DNA of 64,000 nucleotides. Source: Thiodiazotropha sp040506195 (GTDB lineage Bacteria; Pseudomonadota; Gammaproteobacteria; Chromatiales; Chromatiaceae). The stretch lies in NCBI GenBank assembly GCA_040506195.1, contig JBEVXH010000008.1, positions 124,001-188,000 of the forward strand, in the 5' to 3' direction. This document shows positions 17,300-26,329 of the stretch, piece by piece. Every line of letters begins with the position of its first letter. Position 1 is the first letter of the stretch. Position numbers and translations under genes: made by a program. Below the pieces are notes generated by a model. It worked only from the letters and a program-made list of their open reading frames with translations. It was not told where the DNA came from and did not search any database.

Positions 17300-18670
17300 T
17301 TGATAGATGCTGATGACAATGGGGTGATCGGTGTGCCTGTCCCTGAGCAGGCGCACAGAAAGCTGGCTGTGAGATGGTTGCAGTTGGGGGTGTTGGCGCT
17401 GGGACTGGCGGGATTGTTTGCCTTGCTGCTGGTGCTCTCGCGCACCCCTGGCAGCGAGTCTTTCTTTCCCTGGGTGGATTTTTTCCGTACCGCCTTGGTG
17501 GTGCATGTGGATCAATCAGTACTGATCTGGTTTCTGGCCATGTCCGGGGTGGTTTGGTGTCTGACTGCACAGGCGGGTGCCGGATCGATACGGTTGCAGT
17601 ATCTTGCCTTTGGATTGGCCATGATGGGGGCCCTGGGTATCGCCTTATCCGCCTTTTTGGGCGATGGGGCGCCGCTGATGAACAACTATGTGCCGGTATT
17701 GCAAAGACCTCTGTTCTTTCTCACTCTGGGTTTATTCGGCTTCGGTATCGCATTGCAGGCACTGATCGGTCTGAGTACCTATCAAAGCGTTTTGTGGAGC
17801 CATCTCCATCTGCCAAGCCTGGCTGCTTTCACGGTTGCCTTGGCGGTATTGATCTCTCTTGCGGCGCTGTTGACGGCTTGGTGGCAGATACCGGTAGAGG
17901 TGACTGGACAGAGTTACTACGAGTATCTTTTCTGGGGGGCGGGGCATAGCCTGCAGTTTGCCTATACTCAATTGATAATCCTTGCCTGGCTATGGCTTGC
18001 CCTGCATAGCGGGGTAGCCTTGCCCGGTGATTCCCGCTGGTACTACTGGCTCTTGATTCTCGGTATGGCACCGGTGTTACTGGTACCATTGATCTATCTG
18101 TTCTACCAGACAGTGACCATCGAATCCCGTACAGCCTTCACCCAGTTGATGCAGTACGGTGGCGGTCTGGCGGTTATCCCGATTGGCATGCTGATATTCA
18201 TCGGTCTGCTGCGCGCGAATAGGGCAGAGCCAAATGAGAGGCCTCTGCGCCGAAGCCTGTGGATGTCCATGCTGCTGTTCTTTTCCGGTGGTGCCATTGC
18301 ACTGTTCATCTCCGGCGTGAATACCATTATTCCTGCCCACTACCACGGTTCCATCGTGGGTGTCACCATGGGATTGATGGGGCTCGCTTATCTATTGCTT
18401 TCTAAGCTGGGATATCCGCCTGTACAAGGCAGGCTGGCCGAGCTGCAGCCTTGGATATATGGCATCGGGCAATTGCTGCATATCACCGGATTGGCCATGT
18501 CCGGTGCCATGGGCATCCAGCGCAAGACGGCCGGGGCGGCCCAGGGTCTTGATACACTATCCGCCAAGCTGGCGATGGGTGTGATGGGTATAGGTGGCTT
18601 GCTTGCCGTCCTCGGCGGGGTTATCTTCGTTTGGGTCATGTTGCGTATCTTTATTACCACAAGATCATAA
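17300..18670 (+). CDS. Heme-copper-oxidase-like subunit I homologue lacking most CuB ligands
   Basis: A 456-residue protein with about twelve membrane helices, resembling cytochrome c oxidase/NO reductase subunit I. Candidate heme ligands are His69 in VVHVDQSVLIWF (helix II position) and the pair in PAHYHGSIVGVTMG (His347, His349; helix X). His215 in GAGHSLQFAYTQ sits where the helix VI CuB ligand would be, but the Tyr cross-link partner (HPEVY) and the helix VII His-His pair are not visible. The C-terminal GQLLHITGLAMSGAMGIQRK resembles the end of subunit I. The start is a TTG at 17300; GTG codons at 17324 and 17333 are alternatives. Neighbouring ctaA and SCO1 suggest a link to oxidase biogenesis. 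It may be a heme-binding assembly or quinol-linked protein rather than an oxygen reductase. Confidence 0.75.
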   Translation: MIDADDNGVIGVPVPEQAHRKLAVRWLQLGVLALGLAGLFALLLVLSRTPGSESFFPWVDFFRTALVVHVDQSVLIWFLAMSGVVWCLTAQAGAGSIRLQYLAFGLAMMGALGIALSAFLGDGAPLMNNYVPVLQRPLFFLTLGLFGFGIALQALIGLSTYQSVLWSHLHLPSLAAFTVALAVLISLAALLTAWWQIPVEVTGQSYYEYLFWGAGHSLQFAYTQLIILAWLWLALHSGVALPGDSRWYYWLLILGMAPVLLVPLIYLFYQTVTIESRTAFTQLMQYGGGLAVIPIGMLIFIGLLRANRAEPNERPLRRSLWMSMLLFFSGGAIALFISGVNTIIPAHYHGSIVGVTMGLMGLAYLLLSKLGYPPVQGRLAELQPWIYGIGQLLHITGLAMSGAMGIQRKTAGAAQGLDTLSAKLAMGVMGIGGLLAVLGGVIFVWVMLRIFITTRS

Positions 18671-18682
18671 TGGGAATAGTGA

Positions 18683-19165
18683 ATGAAACGGTTTATCCAT
18701 CTGTATCTTTTATGCTTTTGCGGTGGGCTCCTGGCAGGTGATGACTATCCGCAGGCACCCGACTTCTCTTTACCCGGCGAGAATATGCCTATCTCACTTA
18801 ATGAGTTCAAAGGCAATGTTGTGCTGCTCGATTTCTGGGCTTCATGGTGCGCGCCATGCCGGGCATCTTTCCCCTGGATGAATGAGATGCAGAGCAGATA
18901 CAGGTCACAGGGATTGGAGATTATTGCTATCAACCTCGATAAAAATCGTGCATTGGCAGATGACTTTCTCGCCAAAACCCCGGCAAAATTCACCGTGGCT
19001 TTCGATCCCACGGGCGAGGTTGCCAGTCAATACGATTTGAAAGGGATGCCCGCATCCTTTCTCATTGATGGCCAGGGGCGGATTCTTGACTCCCATGTGG
19101 GTTTTTTTCTATCCGAAACCGAGCAGCGGGAAAGGGTGCTCAAAGAGGTTTTGAATTCATTCTAG
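18683..19165 (+). CDS. TlpA-like periplasmic thioredoxin-fold protein
   Basis: A 160-residue secreted disulfide oxidoreductase. A short signal peptide (about 1-19) is followed by a TlpA/ResA-like domain with FWASWCAPCRASFPWMNEM, the active cysteines being Cys56 and Cys59, and a conserved cis-proline region in KGMPASFLIDGQGRI. Such proteins usually reduce apocytochrome or copper-site cysteines. It starts 12 bases after the oxidase-like gene and lies 128 bases before the DUF4266 lipoprotein. I recall TlpA-type genes next to DUF4266/DUF3570/ApbE sets in other genomes, so it could belong functionally to either side. Confidence 0.9.
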   Translation: MKRFIHLYLLCFCGGLLAGDDYPQAPDFSLPGENMPISLNEFKGNVVLLDFWASWCAPCRASFPWMNEMQSRYRSQGLEIIAINLDKNRALADDFLAKTPAKFTVAFDPTGEVASQYDLKGMPASFLIDGQGRILDSHVGFFLSETEQRERVLKEVLNSF

Positions 19166-19293
19166 AGATGATGTGTGGTCGTGTCCTTTATGAGCGCGAC
19201 ATACGCCGCTTAAGTTTGTTTTAAGGTATCTTTGCTCTAATCCTCCTTTTCCATCACTCTTTGCGTTAATCGTTCAATGACGTGGGCAATACC

Positions 19294-19512
19294 ATGTACA
19301 AAGCGGCTGTCTTGTTGATGCCAGTTAGTTTCCTTATCGGTGGCTGCGCCAATTTGGGTGTTGAACCCTGGGAACGCGATCTGCTTGCAAAGCCAGAGAT
19401 GCAGCTGATCTCCGATCCTGTAGAAGCGGGGCTTGATGACCATATCTATTTCAGTAAAGAGGCCTCCAGTGGCGGAAGAAGTTTTGCAGGTGGAGGATGC
19501 GGGTGCAACTGA
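19294..19512 (+). CDS. DUF4266 family small lipoprotein
   Basis: A 72-residue lipoprotein. The lipobox is in VSFLIGGC, followed by the family core EPWERDLLAKPEMQL, a LDDHIYFSKEASSGG segment and a glycine/cysteine tail ending GGGCGCN. The two C-terminal cysteines in GCGC could bind a metal or form a disulfide. I chose the ATG at 19294 over the GTG at 19282 because the signal peptide begins there. Its 3' end overlaps the start of the DUF3570 gene. The role is unknown. Confidence 0.82.
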   Translation: MYKAAVLLMPVSFLIGGCANLGVEPWERDLLAKPEMQLISDPVEAGLDDHIYFSKEASSGGRSFAGGGCGCN

Positions 19513-20786
19513 AAAAACAGAAAAAGATACGCACAGCACTGACAGCGGCAACATGCAGTCTGCTGGGTGTTCAGGGAACTGACGTAACGGCAGAGGAGGG
19601 GGATTGGGATTTCGACAGTGCTGTTCTTTTCTATTCCGAAGTTGACCGTGTCAGCGCCATTGAACCGGTGGTCACCGCAAAGCGGGATTTCGGTGATGAA
19701 CGATTTCTCAATCTGAAACTGGTATTCGATTCCTTGACCGGTGCGTCGGCGAATGGGGCGACACCGAGTGATCAACCTCAGACTTTTACCCGTCCATCGG
19801 GGGAGGGCATCTATACTGCCGATGCGGATGAGACACCACTTGACGACACCTTCAGGGATTTCCGTGTTGCCCTCAGCAGTCAATGGGATCAGCCGATCAA
19901 TCGTGACTACAAGACCAGTTTCGGCGCCAACTTCTCTGCCGAGTATGACTACCTCTCAATGAGCGTAAACGCCTCCTTGTCGAGGGATTTCGATAAACGC
20001 AACACAACCCTCAATGCCGGCATATCCATCGCCAACGATACCATCAGTCCCGATGGTGATATCCCGATCGGTTTTTCCAGTATGGTTGTCGACCGTGGTC
20101 AGGCTGGATTTGATGAGGCCTTTGATACCACCCGTGAGGGTGAAGACGATACAAAAACCACCGTTGATCTGATCTTCGGCGTAACTCAGGTGATCAGCCG
20201 GCAGACGGTTATGCAGTTAAGCTATTCGCTTAGTGATAGCAGCGGCTACCTGACCGATCCATTTAAAATTCTCAGTGTGGTGGGAAGTGATGGTCGTCCT
20301 GTCGATTACCGCTATGAGCATCGCCCCGATACACGTTTGAAGCAGAGCCTCTACTGGCAGACCAAACACCATTTCAGTCGGGATATTCTCGATCTCTCCT
20401 ATCGCCTGTTCTGGGATGATTGGGATATAACCTCGCATACTTTTGATATCCGGTACCGCTGGATGTTCGATAATGGCCATTTTCTGGAACCACACTTCCG
20501 CTATTACCTCCAAAGCGAGGCCGATTTCTACCACAGGTTCCTGCGCGAGGGGGACTCCTTACCGGAATACGCCTCGGCGGACTACCGCCTCGGTGAGTTG
20601 ACCGGAATTACCCTGGGATTGAAATATGGCTTGAAACTGGCAAATGAACAGGAGATGAGCCTACGGCTGGAGTACTATCTGCAGAGCGGTAACGGTACAG
20701 ATGGCGAGGCTCCGGGTATTCTCAGTGATTTGGAACTCTTCCCGGACGTGGAGGCGATCATACTGCAATTCAGCTACAATTTTTGA
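19503..20786 (+). CDS. DUF3570 family outer-membrane-like protein
   Basis: A protein of about 427 residues with a signal peptide (up to about GTDVTAEE) and a body of alternating amphipathic strands ending in Phe (LQFSYNF), typical of an outer-membrane beta-barrel. Family marks are the VLFYSEVDRVSAIEPVV opening and TLKLVFDSLTGASANGA-like segment (read as LNLKLVFDSLTGASANGA). A GGAGG at 19492-19496 abuts an ATG at 19497 and lies six bases before an in-frame GTG at 19503, so I prefer the GTG; the overlap with the upstream gene favours coupling. It is associated with DUF4266 and ApbE here. The function is unknown. Confidence 0.85.
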   Translation: MQLKKQKKIRTALTAATCSLLGVQGTDVTAEEGDWDFDSAVLFYSEVDRVSAIEPVVTAKRDFGDERFLNLKLVFDSLTGASANGATPSDQPQTFTRPSGEGIYTADADETPLDDTFRDFRVALSSQWDQPINRDYKTSFGANFSAEYDYLSMSVNASLSRDFDKRNTTLNAGISIANDTISPDGDIPIGFSSMVVDRGQAGFDEAFDTTREGEDDTKTTVDLIFGVTQVISRQTVMQLSYSLSDSSGYLTDPFKILSVVGSDGRPVDYRYEHRPDTRLKQSLYWQTKHHFSRDILDLSYRLFWDDWDITSHTFDIRYRWMFDNGHFLEPHFRYYLQSEADFYHRFLREGDSLPEYASADYRLGELTGITLGLKYGLKLANEQEMSLRLEYYLQSGNGTDGEAPGILSDLELFPDVEAIILQFSYNF

Positions 20787-20825
20787 CATCGAATTGTCGA
20801 ACATACCCCAGTCAGGATTGGCATA

Positions 20826-21764
20826 TTGGAAAAGCCTTCGGTAGGGTCAGCCATAAACAGAGAAGTTAACAGGCAGCGTGGAACGCTCAGTCTGGATGCG
20901 ATGGACGACTATTGGAGAGGGCGGTTTCAGGCCATGGCGAGCCCCTGTGAACTCTTTATGGAAGAGGAAGATGAGACACAGGCATGGAGTCTTCTGCAGA
21001 CCGCCGCTGATGAAGCCTGGCGAATTGAACACAAGTTCAGTCGCTACAGTGACGACAATATCATCCATCAGATCAATAGCAGCCATGACCGTGCCGTTAA
21101 GGTCGATGATGAAGTGGCCCATCTGCTCGATTTCGCCCAGCAGTGTTGGGAACTCAGCGACGGCATGTTCGATATTACATCAGGGGTTTTAAGACGGGTG
21201 TGGCGATTCAACGGCGGCAGTGAAATACCTGATGAGGCATCAGTTAAGGCACTGCTGCCCCTGATCGGTTGGCAGCATGTCGATTGGTCTCGACCCTATT
21301 TCACCCTGCCTGAGGGTATGGAGATCGATTTCGGCGGAATCGGCAAGGAGTATGCGGTTGACCGGGTTTTGCTGCGGCTAAAACAACTGACCGGCGGCAA
21401 GCTGTTGCTCAACTTCGGTGGCGATATCAACACCAATGGTCGCAGCGGTGGTGATGGCGCCTGGTCGATCGGTATCGAAGACCCCGATCAACCCGATTCC
21501 GCAACTGCCCTGCTGAAGATCCGCCAGGGCGCATTGGCCACCAGTGGTGACGCACGCCGTTATCTGCTGCGTGGCGGTAAGCGTTATGGGCATGTATTGA
21601 ATCCCCAAACGGGTTGGCCTGTGGAACATGCCCCGCGATCGGTTACCGTTGCAGCTTCCACCTGCACAGAGGCGGGTATGTTAGCCACTTTCGCCCTATT
21701 GCATGGAAACAATGCCGAAAGCTTTCTGAGGGGACAGGAAGTAAAATACTGGCTGCGTCGTTGA
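20826..21764 (+). CDS. FAD:protein FMN transferase (ApbE family)
   Basis: Covalently attaches FMN, taken from FAD, to a Ser or Thr of target proteins such as NqrB/NqrC, RnfG or fumarate-reductase-like proteins. Family marks are HKFSRYSDDNIIHQIN, DGMFDITSGVLRRVW, EIDFGGIGKEYAVDRVL, LLNFGGDI, YGHVLNPQTGWPV and AASTCTEAGMLATFALL. The TTG at 20826 (AGGA ten bases upstream) gives 312 residues without a clear signal peptide; an ATG at 20901 is an alternative. It closes the TlpA-DUF4266-DUF3570 set. No recognised flavinylation target is in the window, so the substrate might be elsewhere. Confidence 0.92.
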   Translation: MEKPSVGSAINREVNRQRGTLSLDAMDDYWRGRFQAMASPCELFMEEEDETQAWSLLQTAADEAWRIEHKFSRYSDDNIIHQINSSHDRAVKVDDEVAHLLDFAQQCWELSDGMFDITSGVLRRVWRFNGGSEIPDEASVKALLPLIGWQHVDWSRPYFTLPEGMEIDFGGIGKEYAVDRVLLRLKQLTGGKLLLNFGGDINTNGRSGGDGAWSIGIEDPDQPDSATALLKIRQGALATSGDARRYLLRGGKRYGHVLNPQTGWPVEHAPRSVTVAASTCTEAGMLATFALLHGNNAESFLRGQEVKYWLRR

Positions 21765-21798
21765 CCGGTATATACACTGTGTTGAATAGGCTCTTCTC

Positions 21799-22434
21799 TT
21801 GAGTGCCGATATGCTTTATTTCTCTTATGGATCAAATATGTCGAGCAGGAGGCTGCTGAGTAGAGCGCCTTCGGCAAGATTTGTTACTTCGGCATCACTA
21901 CCTGGCCATGAGTTGCATTTTCATAAGAAAAGCCAGGACGGTTCCGCCAAATGCGATGCCTATGAAACAAAAAGCGACCGGCATGCTGTAAGTGGCGTCA
22001 TTTACGAAATCGCCAGGTCAGAGAAGGCAGCGTTGGATTGCAAAGAGGGACTAGGTCAAGGGTACGAGGAAAAAACGGTTGAACTCTTTGATCCTGATGG
22101 TGAAATGGTAGTCGCCTATACCTATTACGCCACTTTCATCGATCGCACATTAAAGCCATACCATTGGTATAAGCACCATGTGCTCACTGGTGCACTGGAA
22201 TATGATTTACCTGCTCCATATATAGATAGACTACGGCTAATTGAAGCAATGGAAGATCCCGATCCACAACGACATGCACTTGAAATGGCAATCTATGCGA
22301 ATAGTGTGACATCGATCGGCTACACCCACTATCCACAAGGAAATAATTGTATAAAAACCAGATATGATTCGGTGCAAGGTTCTGATTGTGGATTACAATA
22401 TAAAGAGAGCGGTGGATATATCGGTTACGGTTAA
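21799..22434 (+). CDS. Gamma-glutamylcyclotransferase-fold protein
   Basis: A 211-residue protein with the GGCT/AIG2 fold: the N-terminal YFSYGSNM loop binds substrate, and the conserved glutamate probably lies in CKEGLGQGYE. Enzymes of this family release 5-oxoproline from gamma-glutamyl amines, but many members have other or unknown substrates. The start is either TTG at 21799 or ATG at 21811. It has no secretion signal. It lies 34 bases after apbE but is not an obvious member of that set. Confidence 0.82.
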   Translation: MSADMLYFSYGSNMSSRRLLSRAPSARFVTSASLPGHELHFHKKSQDGSAKCDAYETKSDRHAVSGVIYEIARSEKAALDCKEGLGQGYEEKTVELFDPDGEMVVAYTYYATFIDRTLKPYHWYKHHVLTGALEYDLPAPYIDRLRLIEAMEDPDPQRHALEMAIYANSVTSIGYTHYPQGNNCIKTRYDSVQGSDCGLQYKESGGYIGYG

Positions 22435-22538
22435 CAGTGACAATGTCCTACAGATGCCGGCAGGTCTGGTCGGCATGTCGGTCACGCCACCGACGGCATT
22501 CGCTGAAAGCAATTATCTATCCTAAAATAGGTGCTGGC

Positions 22539-25172
22539 ATGGGTGCAGTTAAAACAGAGAAATCAATCGAATCGTTCGAGATTTTCCCATGGGACACTAA
22601 TTTCGAGACAGGTATCGCTCTAATCGATGAACAGCACCAGAAACTGGTGCAAATACTCAATCACCTTGCCGTTCATCTGGCAAACCGTTCAAGCAAAAAA
22701 ATCCTGAATGAGGTTTTTGATGAGTTGTTTGATTATGCAGACTATCACTTCAAGACGGAAGAGAATGTCTGGCGCAAACACCTTCTCAACGATGAATCGT
22801 TAAACTCCCACGAAAAAACCCACAAGTCCTTTATTTCACATGTCATTAAACTCAGGGGCAGGGAGGGTCGTGAGGACTATGATCAACTCATGCAGGATAC
22901 GGTCGGGTTTCTGACCCATTGGCTTGCCTACCACATTCTGGATAACGATAAACGCATGGCGAAAGTGATTGTTGCCATTGAAAACGGCATTACTGTCACT
23001 CAGGCCAAGCAGAGGGCTCACGAAGAGATGAGTGGCTCAATGCAGCTGCTCATAGAAACCGTGTTGAAGATGTACGACAGTCTCTCGTCGCGAACCATGG
23101 ACCTGATGCGCGAGAAAACGCTGCGTAAGCAGGCTGAACAGGCATTGCTTGAAAATGAGGAAAAGTGGCGTTTTGTTTTTGAAAGCAACCACGAAGAGGT
23201 CTGGGATTGGGATATCCTGAAGAGCAACGAGACGCACCAAAGTGTCGAAAACATTCTCGCGCATGTAATCGACCGCGAGCTTGTTCAGGATTCTCGTTCA
23301 TACGGGATTCATCCGGATGATATCGCCCGGGTAAAGCTTCATTTGCAGTTGCATCTTGATGGTAAAACGCCGTTTTTCACAAGTAAGCACCGACTGCTGC
23401 ATAAAGACGGTTCGTGGACATGGGTGCTTAGCCGGGGAAAAGTCGTCAGCCGGAATGAACAGGGTTTGGCATTACGCATGGTTGGAACCCATTCCGACAT
23501 TACCGAGCGTGAGCTGGCGTCGATCATATTCCGCTCAAGCAGTCAGGGGATGATGATTTCTGATAAAGATAACCGGATTATCAGCGTGAATCCGGCTTTC
23601 ACCGAAATAACCGGTTATCCGCCTGCCGAGGTCATTGGCAAGGATCCCAAATTTCTGGCCTCTGAGAGGAACAGTAAAGAGCTGTACCGCAAAATGTGGG
23701 AGGAAATACAGCAAAGCGGTCAGTGGCAAGCTGAACTCTGGAACAGAAACAGGGCGGGAAACGAATTCTTTTCATACCTGAGTATCAATACCGTATTGGA
23801 TGATCAAAATCAGATTGATCACTACATAGGGCTTTTGTCGGATATTACCGAGAAGAAAATAAATGAAGACCTGGTGCTCAGGCATGCAAATTACGATGTC
23901 CTGACAAATCTGCCAAATCGGCGCATGTTTTTCAATCTTCTGGATAATGAAATCAAACGAACAAAGCGCAGACGGGCGCAATTTGGACTCTTCTTTATCG
24001 ATCTTGACCATTTCAAGGAAGTGAATGACACACTCAGTCATGAAATTGGCGACAGGCTTCTGATCGATGCCACTCGTCGCATGCAAAACTGTATTAGGGA
24101 GTCAGATGCGATCGCACGCATAGGCGGCGATGAGTTCGCCATGATTATCAGTGAACTGGGGTATACCTCAAGGCTGGACAGTATTGCCCAGAAGATCATT
24201 GATGAACTCAGTAAGCCGTTCAAGGTCGATGTCAATCAGATATATATTTCCGCCAGTATCGGCATCACCATTTATCCTGATGATGGGGAAGACGCATCGA
24301 GTCTTCTTAAAAATGCAGACCAGGCGATGTATCGGGCTAAGAAGTCCGGCCGTAGCCGTTTCAGTTATTTCACCGCAGAAATGCAGGCGGCTTCGATCAA
24401 ACGACAGGTATTGCTGGGAGATTTGCGCAATGCACTGTCCAGGAATCAGTTCGAGCTGGTTTACCAGCCGGTAATTGACCTGTCCAACGGATCGGTTTGT
24501 AAAGCTGAGGCATTGTTGCGATGGAAACACCCGAACAGAGGAATGATATACCCTGCCGAATTTATCTCCCTGGCAGAAGAGTCCGGGCTGATTATCGATA
24601 TCGGCAACTGGGTTTTTGATGAAGTGATGCGGCAACTGGTTGAGTGGTCAGACAGGACCTGTGAAGGATTTCAGATCAGTATCAACAAATCGCCCTTGCA
24701 GTTTCGTAACAGAATAGCGCATCAACAGTGGCTTCAGCAGTTGAAGAAGCTGCAATTGCATGGAAGCAGTATAGTCGTGGAGATCACCGAAAACCTGCTG
24801 ATGGAAAATGAAAGCAGTGTGCATGAGCAGCTGCTGGTGTTCCGGGATCATAATATCGAGGTGGCGCTGGATGACTTCGGAACCGGCTACTCCTCACTCT
24901 CTTACCTCAAAGACTTTCATATTGAGTTCATCAAGATCGACCAATCATTTGTGCGAAACCTTGAAGAAGATTCGCAGGAAATGATTCTATGTGAAGCCAT
25001 GATTGCAATGGCTCATAAGCTGGGAATTAAGGTTATCGCCGAGGGTGTCGAAACTGAAAGCCAGATGCAGTTATTAAAGCGCTCCGGCTGTGATTATGCG
25101 CAGGGTTATTTTTATTCGAAACCCGTTAGTGCTGGAGAATTTGAACGTTATCTCCCTGATGGTGAAGGCTGA
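22539..25172 (+). CDS. Hemerythrin-PAS-GGDEF-EAL cyclic-di-GMP protein
   Basis: An 877-residue signalling protein. The start at 22539 is preferred because the protein upstream of it is Arg-rich and unlike the family, and a plausible AGGTG lies upstream. An N-terminal bacteriohemerythrin domain (about 15-150) has the oxygen-binding di-iron ligands in ALIDEQHQ, HFKTEENVW, HEKTHKSFISH and HWLAYHILDND. Two PAS domains follow (roughly 215-470). The GGDEF domain is intact (RIGGDEFAMI, about 528), and the EAL domain is intact (KAEALLRWKHP, about 656; DDFGTGYSSLSYL). Both cyclase and phosphodiesterase activities are therefore possible, with oxygen or iron state as the likely input. No membrane segments. 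Confidence 0.94.
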   Translation: MGAVKTEKSIESFEIFPWDTNFETGIALIDEQHQKLVQILNHLAVHLANRSSKKILNEVFDELFDYADYHFKTEENVWRKHLLNDESLNSHEKTHKSFISHVIKLRGREGREDYDQLMQDTVGFLTHWLAYHILDNDKRMAKVIVAIENGITVTQAKQRAHEEMSGSMQLLIETVLKMYDSLSSRTMDLMREKTLRKQAEQALLENEEKWRFVFESNHEEVWDWDILKSNETHQSVENILAHVIDRELVQDSRSYGIHPDDIARVKLHLQLHLDGKTPFFTSKHRLLHKDGSWTWVLSRGKVVSRNEQGLALRMVGTHSDITERELASIIFRSSSQGMMISDKDNRIISVNPAFTEITGYPPAEVIGKDPKFLASERNSKELYRKMWEEIQQSGQWQAELWNRNRAGNEFFSYLSINTVLDDQNQIDHYIGLLSDITEKKINEDLVLRHANYDVLTNLPNRRMFFNLLDNEIKRTKRRRAQFGLFFIDLDHFKEVNDTLSHEIGDRLLIDATRRMQNCIRESDAIARIGGDEFAMIISELGYTSRLDSIAQKIIDELSKPFKVDVNQIYISASIGITIYPDDGEDASSLLKNADQAMYRAKKSGRSRFSYFTAEMQAASIKRQVLLGDLRNALSRNQFELVYQPVIDLSNGSVCKAEALLRWKHPNRGMIYPAEFISLAEESGLIIDIGNWVFDEVMRQLVEWSDRTCEGFQISINKSPLQFRNRIAHQQWLQQLKKLQLHGSSIVVEITENLLMENESSVHEQLLVFRDHNIEVALDDFGTGYSSLSYLKDFHIEFIKIDQSFVRNLEEDSQEMILCEAMIAMAHKLGIKVIAEGVETESQMQLLKRSGCDYAQGYFYSKPVSAGEFERYLPDGEG

Positions 25173-25215
25173 TCTTGCTATATATGTCAGGAAACTGAAC
25201 TGATATTGGATTAGT

Positions 25216-25230
25216 CTTAACAGGCCTAAT
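25216..25230 (+). repeat. Dispersed motif copy 4
   Basis: CTTAACAGGCCTAAT preceded by TGATATTGGATTAGT, the fullest upstream flank among the copies; one C of the GGCCC run is missing. It lies between the hemerythrin/GGDEF/EAL gene and the convergent tonB gene. Confidence 0.6.
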
Positions 25231-25271
25231 TGATAAACTGTGATTGGTGGTGCATGGCTCCGCACTGCCAT

Positions 25272-25931
25272 CTATTTTTCCAGGGTATAGGCCATGGCGT
25301 AGCGGACCGGCATCGGGCATTCGACCTGAGAGGGCGGTTCCGGCAGGGGTTGTGCTGAATCTATGGCTTTTCCCGCAGCTTTTCTCAACAGACTGTGCGG
25401 TCCTGTAATCATCAACTTTGAGACCTTGCCGTCGCAGGAGAGATTGAAACTGACCTCGATTTTTCCCTCCAAATTTCTGCGCCGCGCAACAGTGGGGTAG
25501 TGCTTTTCAGCTTCAATCATGGCCAGTAATTGTGCCAGATACTGTTCCCGCAGGTTGACCTTGGGTTGAGCCCGTGGAGGCGGCGGTTGTCTTGCAAGCT
25601 GTTTCTCCTCAGGGGGAGTGACGGGTTTCGTTTCAGCGACAACTGGCTTGGGTATGGCTTTGCTCTTGATCTTTTTTTTGATTTTCGGTTTCGGTTTGGG
25701 CTTTGGCTTGACGATCTGTTTATCAACGGTCTTCGGCGGTTGTATGACCTCGGGAATGATTTCCGGGAGCGGCTTTTGAAATGTCAGTTGTACCAGTAGT
25801 TGTGGTTTTTCGGTTTGCTCGACGGCGGCCTGGGTGACCATTGTGTCAGACCATTCTGTGACAATCATAAGGTGCAGCAGCAGAGAGAACGACAGTGCCA
25901 GCAGACGCCAAGCGGTACTTGTTTTGATCAT
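25272..25931 (-). CDS. TonB-like energy transducer
   Basis: A 219-residue protein with one N-terminal membrane helix (about 8-27), a long Pro/Lys-rich periplasmic spacer (KPKPKPKPKIKKK, about 75-90) and a C-terminal TonB domain (about 130-219) with EKHYPTVARRRNLEGKIEVSF and VEYAMAYTL-like end (PMPVRYAMAYTLE). It carries proton-motive energy to the outer-membrane receptor. It overlaps exbD by four bases (ATGA) and is the last gene of the seven-gene operon. Confidence 0.93.
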   Translation of the reverse strand: MIKTSTAWRLLALSFSLLLHLMIVTEWSDTMVTQAAVEQTEKPQLLVQLTFQKPLPEIIPEVIQPPKTVDKQIVKPKPKPKPKIKKKIKSKAIPKPVVAETKPVTPPEEKQLARQPPPPRAQPKVNLREQYLAQLLAMIEAEKHYPTVARRRNLEGKIEVSFNLSCDGKVSKLMITGPHSLLRKAAGKAIDSAQPLPEPPSQVECPMPVRYAMAYTLEK

Positions 25932-26329
25932 GGCTTCTCTGTGAGAATATCGAGGGATTCGGCGCCGGCACTACGTGCAGCATCGATCACCTTCACCCCC
26001 GCACCGAAGGCAGCGGCCTGGTCGCCCTTCAATCTTACATAACGCTTGTTGGGGGCGTGCAGGGCGCCGCGCAGTGTATCCTCCAGGTTGTCCAGTGTTG
26101 CCGCCCGGCCATCCACCAGCAGTTCTCCATTGGGTAACAGGGCAACCTCCACCGTGTCATCATCAATACTTGGTTGGCTGCTTTCCGCCACCGGCAATTG
26201 AATATCGATGGCTTCGTCTTCAATGAAGTGGGCCGTGAGCATGAAAAAGACCAACAGCAGGAACACGATATCAATTAAGGGCGTGAGATTGAGCACCTGG
26301 CTGGAGCGCCTTTTATACTCATACTCCAT
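25928..26329 (-). CDS. ExbD/TolR-type biopolymer transport protein
   Basis: A 133-residue protein with a short cytoplasmic N-terminus, one membrane helix (LTPLIDIVFLLLVFFML) carrying the essential proton-path aspartate (Asp20), and a periplasmic domain. It works with ExbB to power TonB. It overlaps exbB by 11 bases and tonB by 4, so the three are coupled. ExbD rather than TolR is favoured by the adjacent tonB and receptor. Confidence 0.93.
   Translation of the reverse strand: MEYEYKRRSSQVLNLTPLIDIVFLLLVFFMLTAHFIEDEAIDIQLPVAESSQPSIDDDTVEVALLPNGELLVDGRAATLDNLEDTLRGALHAPNKRYVRLKGDQAAAFGAGVKVIDAARSAGAESLDILTEKP

Noticed and set aside
19490..19515. Possible frameshift joining DUF4266 and DUF3570 genes
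   Set aside because: Both proteins have their own export signals and complete family cores; the overlap is normal coupling.
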